Shown: piece after piece, positions 1-5,572 of the stretch
Position numbering within the stretch: position 1 is the stretch's first letter
Layout of the letters: every line of letters starts with the position of its first letter
Origin: DAIOGN01 sp036745245
GTDB taxonomy: Bacteria; Zixibacteria; MSB-5A5; JAUVRN01
Assembly (NCBI GenBank): GCA_036745245.1
Contig: DAIOGN010000149.1
Location: 1 to 7,070 of the forward strand
Direction of reading: 5' to 3'
DNA: 7,070 nt
Made by a program: the position numbers and the translations under genes
The notes under the pieces: model-generated
Database searches by the model: none
What the model was told of the DNA's origin: nothing
What the model saw: the letters and a program-made list of their open reading frames with translations, nothing else

Positions 1-437
1 TTCATGAATTCCTCATGGAGGAGGTTCTCGATACCCTCATGTCCACCGACTTGCAGGCCAATCAGGCGCTGTGGCAGACGGACGAAGGGTTTTCGCGGAT
101 CGTGGGTGGCGGGCTCAAGCGCATGGGTAACATGCTCTGGGTTCCGATCAACCACCACAAGCGTCGGGCGGTAGCAGACGGCGCGCTGTCGAACACGGCC
201 GGGGATTTGTGGCCGGTGTTCATCATGTTCAAGGGGTGTGGCTTGGCCACGAGGCTGCGCGACGCTCCTGGCGACAATCTTGGACTGGTCTTCAACACGA
301 AGATCCCAGGCAAGAATGACATCGCCAACAAGTACGATTCGATCAAGATGGTGAACGAGTCGTACATGCACAACGCCTTCGGCGGGAAGAACTCGCTGCA
401 TGGCACCGTGCATTGGTGTTCGACGGCCAAGAGCTAG
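1..437 (+). CDS. C-terminal part of a probable major capsid protein (5' end outside window)
   Basis: The reading frame is open from base 3, so the gene begins upstream; only about 144 residues and the TAG stop at 435-437 are seen. The fragment is a mixed alpha/beta sequence with no signal peptide, membrane segment or low-complexity part. It starts with an acidic helix (HEFLMEEVLDTLM) and ends ESYMHNAFGG...VHWCSTAKS. I do not recognise a diagnostic motif. The capsid assignment is inferred from position: it lies directly before an intergenic hairpin and then adaptor and nozzle genes, which is where T7-like phages place the capsid gene. The ATG at 15 is in frame but has no reason to be the true start. 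Alternatives are another head protein or a decoration protein. It is almost certainly coding; the identity is moderate. Confidence 0.5.
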   Translation, partial: HEFLMEEVLDTLMSTDLQANQALWQTDEGFSRIVGGGLKRMGNMLWVPINHHKRRAVADGALSNTAGDLWPVFIMFKGCGLATRLRDAPGDNLGLVFNTKIPGKNDIANKYDSIKMVNESYMHNAFGGKNSLHGTVHWCSTAKS

Positions 438-492
438 CCTCTCGGTCGGTTGACAAGGATGCCGGGGCTAACCCGGTAGACCTTACCAGGGA

Positions 493-522
493 TGGGGAGG
501 GGCCAGTCCAGGGCCCTCCCCA
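493..522 (+). terminator. GC-rich hairpin after the capsid-like gene, possible terminator or processing site
   Basis: Bases 493-501 (TGGGGAGGG) pair perfectly with 514-522 (CCCTCCCCA), a 9 bp stem around a 12 nt loop. If G502 is bulged, C503-C504 can also pair with G512-G513, shortening the loop to 7 nt. No T-run follows (next bases GACCCTTC), so it is not a classical intrinsic terminator. A smaller hairpin, CCGGG 462-466 with CCCGG 472-476, lies upstream. T7 has its main late terminator at the same place, directly after the capsid gene. A partial terminator or an RNA processing/stability element is therefore plausible. These hairpins are all I see in the 104-base gap 438-541 besides the ribosome binding site. 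Confidence 0.45.
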
Positions 523-530
523 GACCCTTC

Positions 531-536
531 AGGGAG
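531..536 (+). promoter_or_regulatory. Ribosome binding site that fixes a GTG start at 542
   Basis: AGGGAG lies 5 nt before GTG 542-544. The alternative in-frame ATG at 413 is inside the upstream gene, lacks such a site, and would translate the hairpin region into non-protein-like sequence. Confidence 0.7.
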
Positions 537-541
537 AGCAG

Positions 542-1006
542 GTGAAGTGCAATCGCTGTACGCGGGAAGTCCCGCGCTTGGCCGAGAATCCCGCCTTTGC
601 GGACGGTGGCGTGTGTGGCATCTGTGATATCACGCTTGCGAAACAGTTCCCCGGTGTAAGCGGCTTCGATTACGCGCATCAGGTCCACCCCGAGATACCT
701 GATGAAGTCAAGGGCATCGACAGCATCATCAAAGCCCTCTCCAGTCACAGAGACCCACGCCAGCGCTTCAACGATTCAGAAGCCGCACTCGTGCACAGGG
801 TGGCTGAAAGCGACAAGAACGAGCGGTTGGCTTACGAGACCGCAACTCCCAAGAAAGAGGTCGAGCGCAAGAAGGAAGAGGCCAAGGCGTACGAGCAACA
901 GGTTGAATCCAACATCGCCCAAGCGCAGAAGGATGCGCGGGCGACGCTGCGTGAGGCCAACCCTCTCTTTCACCAGTGGAAACGTGACGTTGGGATCGGG
1001 GCCTAA
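542..1006 (+). CDS. Small zinc-ribbon plus coiled-coil protein, unknown function
   Basis: This is a 154-residue protein from the GTG at 542. The N-terminus holds two CxxC pairs, Cys3/Cys6 and Cys25/Cys28 (KCNRC and VCGIC), which looks like a zinc ribbon. The middle is mixed and acidic (for example HPEIPDEVKGIDSIIKAL). From about residue 104 to 139 a Lys/Glu/Ala-rich segment (KKEVERKKEEAKAYEQQ...) predicts a long helix or coiled coil, followed by a short tail ending DVGIGA. The stop TAA overlaps the next ATG by one base (TAATG), implying translational coupling to the adaptor gene. I do not recognise the family. Position between capsid and adaptor suggests a virion or assembly accessory protein, but a regulatory zinc-finger role cannot be excluded. 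Coding status is well supported by the ribosome binding site, the Cys pairs and the junction. Confidence 0.75.
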   Translation: MKCNRCTREVPRLAENPAFADGGVCGICDITLAKQFPGVSGFDYAHQVHPEIPDEVKGIDSIIKALSSHRDPRQRFNDSEAALVHRVAESDKNERLAYETATPKKEVERKKEEAKAYEQQVESNIAQAQKDARATLREANPLFHQWKRDVGIGA

Positions 1007-1659
1007 TGGACATCGAGCAACTCATCAAGGGTGTGCAGTCGCGGTTCAACAACCACGAAGGCCCTTTCAGGACTCGGGTGGAAGAGGCGGTGCCCGTGGC
1101 TGTGGCTCGCGTGTGTCAAGAATTCCAATGGAAATTCCTGGACCAGTACGTCGAATTGACGGCGGTGATCTCGGCCGATGATGCTGTAGGCAAGACCAGG
1201 TTCCAGTTGCCGGCCGACTTCTTCAAAGAGGTCGTGATCTTCACGGCGGATAACGAAGTAGAATATTGCAATCAAGTGGAATGGGCGCGGTGGCAGATGC
1301 AGGGTCAGTCGTCGGTCGCCCCGTTCAAATACACCATTATCGGGGACGAGCTCGTGCTCACGGCGTCGTCGGATGGTGCCACAGTCTACGCGATTTACAC
1401 TCGGGCCGGCGTGGACTGGGGGCTTGAGGACATTCCACCGCACCTGCATTACGCGATCCTCCTGGCCGTCGTGGCCTATCTGGCTCCGGCCTACATCATC
1501 CAGGGGGACAAGTCCTATCCCAATCCTGACGCTCGCGCAGCGGATAAGGCTTACGAGGCGTCCGTGGCTGAGGCCATGAAGATTGATAGTCGCCAGCGTG
1601 GACGTAAACGGGAAATCCTGCCGCCGTATCACCTCGCCTTGAGGAATACCTACGCATGA
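1006..1659 (+). CDS. Probable head-tail connector adaptor protein (SU10/T7 gp11-like)
   Basis: This 217-residue protein has no signal peptide. It begins with a helical segment (MDIEQLIKGVQSRF...) and continues with a beta-rich middle containing LPADFFKEVVIF, YTIIGDELVLT and ATVYAIYTR. It ends with a hydrophobic helix (PHLHYAILLAVVAYLAPAYI) and a charged helix with AADKAYEASVAEAM. This order (helix, LPxDFxK strand, Y-x-I-x-G-[DN]-x-L strand, P-x-x-L/Y helix, A-x-x-AYE helix) is what I associate with podovirus adaptor proteins that bind below the portal and dock the tail. Its place before a large nozzle-type gene fits. The start is ATG 1006 in a TAATG junction, and GGGG at 998-1001 may serve as a close ribosome binding site. 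The final four bases overlap the next gene (ATGA). The family assignment is by pattern and not by search. Confidence 0.65.
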   Translation: MDIEQLIKGVQSRFNNHEGPFRTRVEEAVPVAVARVCQEFQWKFLDQYVELTAVISADDAVGKTRFQLPADFFKEVVIFTADNEVEYCNQVEWARWQMQGQSSVAPFKYTIIGDELVLTASSDGATVYAIYTRAGVDWGLEDIPPHLHYAILLAVVAYLAPAYIIQGDKSYPNPDARAADKAYEASVAEAMKIDSRQRGRKREILPPYHLALRNTYA

Positions 1660-1721
1660 GAAAACTGGTGTGGCTCGTCATGGTTGCCCTGGTCATGGGC
1701 AATTGCCGCCTGGCGCCCGCA
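1656..1721 (+). other. Signal peptide coding segment of the second adaptor-like protein
   Basis: Residues 1-22: positive n-region (R2, K3), 12-residue hydrophobic core (residues 4-15), polar NCR, then LAPA with Ala at -3 and -1. Cleavage one residue later is also possible. A retained membrane anchor is an alternative reading. Confidence 0.65.
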
Positions 1722-2333
1722 GCGATTCGCTCAGACCTGATAACGCGGCTGAATCAGATCATGGACGACCCCGACACGCGCAAAATGTCGGCCGCAAACA
1801 AGTATGCCATTTTGGATCAGGTGGGTCGGGAGTACGGGCGTCGAGGGCTCATCATTCACCGCGACACCATTCTGACGGTGAAGGAAGTTGAGACCTATGC
1901 GTTCAACAGCGACTTTGCTGGTGGCTTTCAGAGCGCCTATATCAAGACCGGACAGTCGCGCCGTGAACTCTTGATCGTCGGTCGGGATTCGGCTTTTTCC
2001 GCTCCTTCCGTGATGGCCGGTGATGTCCAGTATGCTTTCGTGGAGGGGGACAACCGGCTCGGCCTTCATGGTATTCCGATGAAAGCTGAGACCATCATCC
2101 TGCTCTATTTCGCCTTTGCGGCGCCATTAGTGACGGATTCGACCGAATGGGAAGTGCCTGACGCCTATGAGGACGCGGCGCTGTACGACGTGGCCGCCCG
2201 CGCGCTCTTCAAGATTGGCACAGCCGAAGCTCAGCGTAAGTCGGCCGAAGCAGGGCTCGTTGCCGATTCGCTCTTATCGGAACTCCGCAATCCTATTCCT
2301 CAGACGCGCAGTCTGGAAACGATCAACAAATGA
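1656..2333 (+). CDS. Second adaptor-like tail connector protein with N-terminal signal peptide
   Basis: This is a 225-residue protein. Residues 1-22 form a Sec-type signal: basic MRK, hydrophobic core LVWLVMVALVMG, and a likely AxA site at APA near residue 22. The rest resembles an adaptor: helix DLITRLNQIMDDPDTRKMS, Tyr-rich strands, the strand AETIILLYFAFAAPLV, then STEWEVPDAYEDAALYDVAARALFKIG and a long Ala/Glu helix. The pattern G-D-x-x-L-x-L...A-x-T-I-x-x-x-Y...P-x-x-x-x-x-A parallels the preceding gene, so the two may be distant paralogues. GAGGA at 1641-1645 lies 10 nt before ATG 1656. The gene overlaps both neighbours by four bases (ATGA), so the signal peptide is not a start-choice artefact unless a far internal start is used. 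A secreted phage connector protein is odd. Cys17 is not in a proper lipobox. Confidence 0.6.
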   Translation: MRKLVWLVMVALVMGNCRLAPAAIRSDLITRLNQIMDDPDTRKMSAANKYAILDQVGREYGRRGLIIHRDTILTVKEVETYAFNSDFAGGFQSAYIKTGQSRRELLIVGRDSAFSAPSVMAGDVQYAFVEGDNRLGLHGIPMKAETIILLYFAFAAPLVTDSTEWEVPDAYEDAALYDVAARALFKIGTAEAQRKSAEAGLVADSLLSELRNPIPQTRSLETINK

Positions 2334-2407
2334 AGGTCGGGGGCTTCCTGGCTCGAATCTCGCTCGCTCTCGTTGCGTTGGCCGTGCTCTCGGTCGCGAC
2401 TATAGCG
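2330..2407 (+). other. Signal peptide coding segment of the large tail protein
   Basis: Residues 1-26: basic n-region with K2 and R9, hydrophobic core from residue 10 to about 23, and cleavage predicted after A26 (T at -3, A at -1). The mature N-terminus would be QEGGDRLFELKEF, just before the family-like GLN...PGQA opening. Confidence 0.75.
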
Positions 2408-4948
2408 CAGGAGGGGGGAGACCGCCTATTCGAACTCAAGGAGTTCTCCGGCCTGAATCTTTACAGCGAAAAGACGAAGCTGGCGCCCGGCCAGGCGCTT
2501 CTCGCTCTGAACGTGCAGTTCAGCAAGCCCGGCACGATCAGCGTGCTTGAGGGGTTGACGCAACTCAACGAAGTCATGCCGGACAACAAGCCATTGCGGG
2601 GGCTTGGGGGCATCACCGATTTCGTCAACGATTCCGACCGCATCATCACGGCATGCTCGACGTTTTTCTTCAATACCCACGGCAACAGCCTGTCGAGTTG
2701 GGTCAGGGGTTCTGCAAGCGTGGACACGGCGGCGCGCTGGTGGACTACGGCGGCATCGAACGTGTGGCAGGATTCGATTGGTCGCGGTCGCGCTGCCGAG
2801 ATGTGGCGTGCGGGGTGGAAGGTGTCGGCCAACCTGTCGCCCGCTCCTGGATTTGAGCAGCTCACGATTGACTATATTTCCGACAACAACACGTTCTACA
2901 CGACTACTGTGCCGGATTCCATCGGGAACCATCTGTCGCTGGACAACCAGATCTGGCCGGTGGTCCATTCGGAGTCGCTACCTGTTCGTTTCGTGAACGT
3001 GGATGTGCGCGGCACTCCGATGGTGGTTGCCCTTCAGGCGGGCATGGAGCCGCTCCTATACGACGGCAACTCCCTGTCCACCATGCGCTATTTGAATGTG
3101 GCGGACTCAGGTATTGTCCAGCGGGCCGTGCGACCGGACTCAAACAGCGGGCGCATGTACATATCCGACCCCAGCAAGATTGGCATCTGGGGGGATACGG
3201 GGTCAACGTCGATTGGCCCGTCTGGTGCAGGGTACTGGATTGCGTTCCCGTACAACTACGGCGAAACGGATTCGTCCCACTGGGGGAGGGTGTTCCCCGT
3301 GGACAGCAATCGCACAGTGACGGTGGACACGTTCAGTTACATGTACATCTATTTCACGCCGGGGAAATACAAGGCCGACGTGCCCGACGGCCCGGGCGGG
3401 TACGCTGGCCGCGCCTTTGGAATAGACACCACGTGGCAGGATTCCATTGCGGGCAGCAACTACCTGCTAGTCTCTGCGCCATTCATTCGTGACGTGATTA
3501 CCAAGGCACAGTCACCCTCTGCCAGAATCGTTGATGCTGGTCGGTTTATAACGCTGCCGACGGGGACCATCGCACACCGTGCGTACGAGTACATGCCGCA
3601 CGTGTTCTACTTTGAAGACTTTTCGGACACGACATCCGTTTTCTTTCCCGGTGGGTTTGATGGGGGTGGGAGATGGGAGACGTATATCACTCAGGTCCGC
3701 GGGTCTGGAGGGTTTCCCATTCGCACCGCGTATACCGACTCTGCCGCCGGGGATCACGGCGACTCAACCGTGATCTGGACGTCGGGCTACACCGACTCAC
3801 TGGCCCTCGACTTCACTACGTCGGCTTGGTCTCTCAGTCAATTCACCATTCCCTACGCCACGGACGGCCGCTACTACGGCGATCGGCTGTACCTTGCCGG
3901 TGACAAGTTTGACCCAAACTTCATCGTCTATTCTGAGCCGTTCCGCATTGGGGCGTTCCCGGCAAATAACGCCTTCTCGGTCGGGGGGAACGGCGACCAG
4001 TTCATGCGGTTCGCCCAAATCTATGATTGGCTGGTGATCTTCCAGCGGGAGCACACGTGGCTGCTTAAGGGTGGCTCGCCTTCCGATGGGGGAGTCCTGG
4101 AATTGGCGCTGCCGGACGAGGGGTGCATTGCGCTCAACAGCGTCGTGGAGATTGAAAACCGGGTGATATATCTGTCGTCGAAAGGCTGGCGCATCTTCGA
4201 CGGCAACACGGCAAAGGATTTCGCGCTGCCCATTAGGCCGGCTGTTCAGGCCCAGCCGCGTGTGATTTTCAGCGTCACGCAGGATAAGAAATCCGAGTCG
4301 GCCGCAGCCTACGATCCAACGACCGGCAACATCTGGATGTCCATGCCGTTCTTCGGGTCGAGCTCGAACAATGGTTCGTTCCTGTCCAACTTCGTGGACG
4401 GCAGCCTTAGCGCCTCCAACGAGGTGTATGGCGGCAACATCTTGTCCACCACGTTCCGTGACACTTTGCGGCTGTTTTTCACGCATCCCAGCGCCGGGAA
4501 AATCTACGTCTATGGGTACACCGACTCCCTTGACGTGAAGGGGATCGACGGCACTTCGATGCAGTCGATCTGGTCAACCGGATGGATGGACATGGGCAGC
4601 GCCCGGCGCCAGAAGAAGCTCGGCGACGGTCTGGTAGCTGTGGCGCTATCATCGCCCAATTCAGCGATCGACAGCACGCGGCGGTTCTACGTGCGGATGT
4701 ACAAGGATTTCGACACGACGGCGTTTTACGTGGACACCACCAACGTGGTGGGGATTCTGGGCGGCAAGCACTACGAGGTACAGACTTCGATCAGGCTTGA
4801 GCCTCCCGCAGACTCGGCAACCGTTCAATGGTGGAGAGTGGAATTTGAAGGCCGTGGACTTACGCTCATGGACGTGCAGGTGCTTTCTCAGATGTACGGT
4901 CTCGGGGATGATGTTATCCGGGATCGCACCGTTTTGCTTCGCCCGTGA
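2330..4948 (+). CDS. Large tail nozzle / propeller-type tail protein with signal peptide
   Basis: This 872-residue protein starts with a clear signal peptide (residues 1-26, core ISLALVALAVLSVA, site TIA|QE). The segment at about residues 36-75 reads FSGLNLYSEKTKLAPGQALLALNVQFSKPGTISVLEG when joined from FSGLNLYSEK, TKLAPGQALL, ALNVQFSKPG and TISVLEG. This is the opening typical of podovirus nozzle or hub proteins (GLN...L.PGqA..a.NV.F...G). Residues about 554-630 hold a beta-propeller-like stretch: DWLVIFQREHTWLLKG, DEGCIALNSVVEI, VIYLSSKGWRIFDG. From about residue 747, STGWMDMGS...KKLGDGL...RRFYVRMYKDFD looks like a C-terminal beta-sandwich. It is rich in Asp-Ser and Asp-Thr pairs and has few Cys. 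It overlaps the previous gene by ATGA, and no strong ribosome binding site is seen, so coupling is likely. The general tail assignment is fairly sure; the exact nozzle role is inferred. Confidence 0.65.
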   Translation: MKVGGFLARISLALVALAVLSVATIAQEGGDRLFELKEFSGLNLYSEKTKLAPGQALLALNVQFSKPGTISVLEGLTQLNEVMPDNKPLRGLGGITDFVNDSDRIITACSTFFFNTHGNSLSSWVRGSASVDTAARWWTTAASNVWQDSIGRGRAAEMWRAGWKVSANLSPAPGFEQLTIDYISDNNTFYTTTVPDSIGNHLSLDNQIWPVVHSESLPVRFVNVDVRGTPMVVALQAGMEPLLYDGNSLSTMRYLNVADSGIVQRAVRPDSNSGRMYISDPSKIGIWGDTGSTSIGPSGAGYWIAFPYNYGETDSSHWGRVFPVDSNRTVTVDTFSYMYIYFTPGKYKADVPDGPGGYAGRAFGIDTTWQDSIAGSNYLLVSAPFIRDVITKAQSPSARIVDAGRFITLPTGTIAHRAYEYMPHVFYFEDFSDTTSVFFPGGFDGGGRWETYITQVRGSGGFPIRTAYTDSAAGDHGDSTVIWTSGYTDSLALDFTTSAWSLSQFTIPYATDGRYYGDRLYLAGDKFDPNFIVYSEPFRIGAFPANNAFSVGGNGDQFMRFAQIYDWLVIFQREHTWLLKGGSPSDGGVLELALPDEGCIALNSVVEIENRVIYLSSKGWRIFDGNTAKDFALPIRPAVQAQPRVIFSVTQDKKSESAAAYDPTTGNIWMSMPFFGSSSNNGSFLSNFVDGSLSASNEVYGGNILSTTFRDTLRLFFTHPSAGKIYVYGYTDSLDVKGIDGTSMQSIWSTGWMDMGSARRQKKLGDGLVAVALSSPNSAIDSTRRFYVRMYKDFDTTAFYVDTTNVVGILGGKHYEVQTSIRLEPPADSATVQWWRVEFEGRGLTLMDVQVLSQMYGLGDDVIRDRTVLLRP

Positions 4949-5129
4949 TCACGTTGTAACGAACGCGCGCGATTTAGTGCAGTTGAACCGGGCCTTGCCG
5001 AGCGATCGCAGGCTCACGGACACCTCGCTAGTGAGCTTGAACCTTGCGTTGGCATCGAGCCAACGGCAGGCGGTCGTGACAGATACGAGTCTGGTTCAAC
5101 TTAACCGGGCATTGGAGGTCTCACGATGA
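4908..5129 (+). CDS. Small protein built from a threefold LVxLNxAL repeat, unknown function
   Basis: This frame fills the otherwise empty stretch after the tail gene. It gives about 73 residues from ATG 4908, or 72 from the adjacent ATG 4911. The start is uncertain: GGGG at 4904-4907 is too close to be a good ribosome binding site, and the frame stays open upstream inside the tail gene. The end is firm, because the TGA stop overlaps the next ATG by four bases (ATGA at 5126-5129), as at other junctions here. The octapeptide LVQLNRAL occurs at residues 23-30 and 62-69, with LVSLNLAL at 41-48. Copies two and three follow TDTS, and each copy is followed shortly by Ser and Arg. The repeats suggest amphipathic helices. 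The family is not recognised; a small virion component or chaperone is possible. Confidence 0.6.
   Translation: MMLSGIAPFCFARDHVVTNARDLVQLNRALPSDRRLTDTSLVSLNLALASSQRQAVVTDTSLVQLNRALEVSR
4971..5114 (+). repeat. Three degenerate tandem repeats encoding [DS]LVxLNxAL
   Basis: The octapeptide-coding copies are at 4974-4997, 5028-5051 and 5091-5114, with spacings of 54 and 63 bases (18 and 21 residues). Copies one and three encode identical octapeptides with different codons (for example TTAGTGCAGTTGAAC against CTGGTTCAACTTAAC), so the repeat is kept at protein level. Confidence 0.8.
5114..5118 (+). promoter_or_regulatory. Strong ribosome binding site for the gene at 5126
   Basis: GGAGG lies 7 nt before ATG 5126 and within the end of the preceding small gene. 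Confidence 0.75.
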
Positions 5130-5569
5130 GTCTCTTGGAAGGGGCAGTTCAACGCATAAAGGCTGGCAAGCTTCGGCTGCCAAGCCAAACGGCGGTCCCC
5201 GAGGTACCTCCTCGTCGATATGACCCGGTACTTGCGGCCCGACAGAGCGCGAATATCGCGGGGCAGGCTCGCGGTGTAGGTATGGGGCTCACCAACCAGA
5301 TCGTCGCGGGGCTTCGAAATCGCGGACTCGGCCGATCCGCCGGAGTGTTCAATGCGGCCGGTGCGGGTGCCCGTGCACAAGGTGATGTGCTATCGCGGTA
5401 TCAGTTGGGGGCCGACCTCGGTGAGCAAAGCTTTACCGAAGGGGCGCGCCAGTTCGACACCAACACGATACTGGCGATTCGCAACTTACTCCTGAAGATG
5501 AGGGAAATCGAAAACAACAAGCCGCCGGATGTCTCAATCAGTACCCCATTCGGAGGCATCAGCTTCTAA
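5126..5569 (+). CDS. Ala/Gly-rich 147-residue protein, putative internal virion (ejection) protein
   Basis: The start is well supported by GGAGG and the ATGA overlap with the preceding gene. The N-terminal 35 residues are basic and Pro-containing (QRIKAGKLRLPSQ..., VPPRRYDP). Residues about 36-110 are Ala/Gly/Gln/Arg-rich and predicted helical, with GLRNRGLGRSAGVFNAAGAG at about 62-81. The C-terminus contains the helix NTILAIRNLLLKMREIENN and ends STPFGGISF. Short Ala-rich helical proteins with an RGLG-[RN]-S-x-G signature are, to my recollection, common next to tail genes of podoviruses and may be ejection proteins like T7 gp14. That is inference; no catalytic motif is visible. The sequence has no signal peptide, unlike the two upstream tail genes. 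Confidence 0.55.
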   Translation: MSLLEGAVQRIKAGKLRLPSQTAVPEVPPRRYDPVLAARQSANIAGQARGVGMGLTNQIVAGLRNRGLGRSAGVFNAAGAGARAQGDVLSRYQLGADLGEQSFTEGARQFDTNTILAIRNLLLKMREIENNKPPDVSISTPFGGISF

Positions 5570-5572
5570 CCC

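Noticed and set aside
450..482. TTGACA at 450-455 as a sigma70 -35 promoter box
   Set aside because: At 16-18 bp spacing the downstream bases are CCCGGT/CCGGTA-like with no credible -10 box; a perfect hexamer alone is weak evidence.
413..541. ATG at 413 as the start of the zinc-ribbon gene
   Set aside because: It would add 43 residues crossing the previous stop and the hairpin; GTG 542 has AAGTGC-coding sequence right after it and AGGGAG at the proper distance.
702..1181. + strand frame of 159 codons spanning the zinc-ribbon/adaptor junction
   Set aside because: Its product is Arg/Ser/Pro-rich low-quality sequence and it would cross two better-supported genes and their TAATG junction.
1003..1632. 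Long reverse-strand frame (209 codons) opposite adaptor 1
   Set aside because: It lies wholly opposite a well-supported + gene with junction signals; long antisense frames are expected in GC-rich DNA, and the product has no recognisable family features.
1698..1709. Lipobox around Cys17 of the second adaptor-like protein
   Set aside because: The residues before Cys are M-G-N, which does not fit the [LVI]-[AST]-[GA]-C consensus; a type I site at APA is more likely.
3797..4486. Reverse-strand frame of 229 codons opposite the tail gene
   Set aside because: The product is Arg/His/Val-rich shadow sequence; the + strand here encodes the propeller-like part of the tail protein.
4797..4907. ATG at 4797 as the start of the LVxLNxAL gene
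   Set aside because: The added residues (Cys/Trp/Arg-rich) are a shadow of the tail gene's C-terminus and no ribosome binding site is seen there; the upstream extent remains uncertain.
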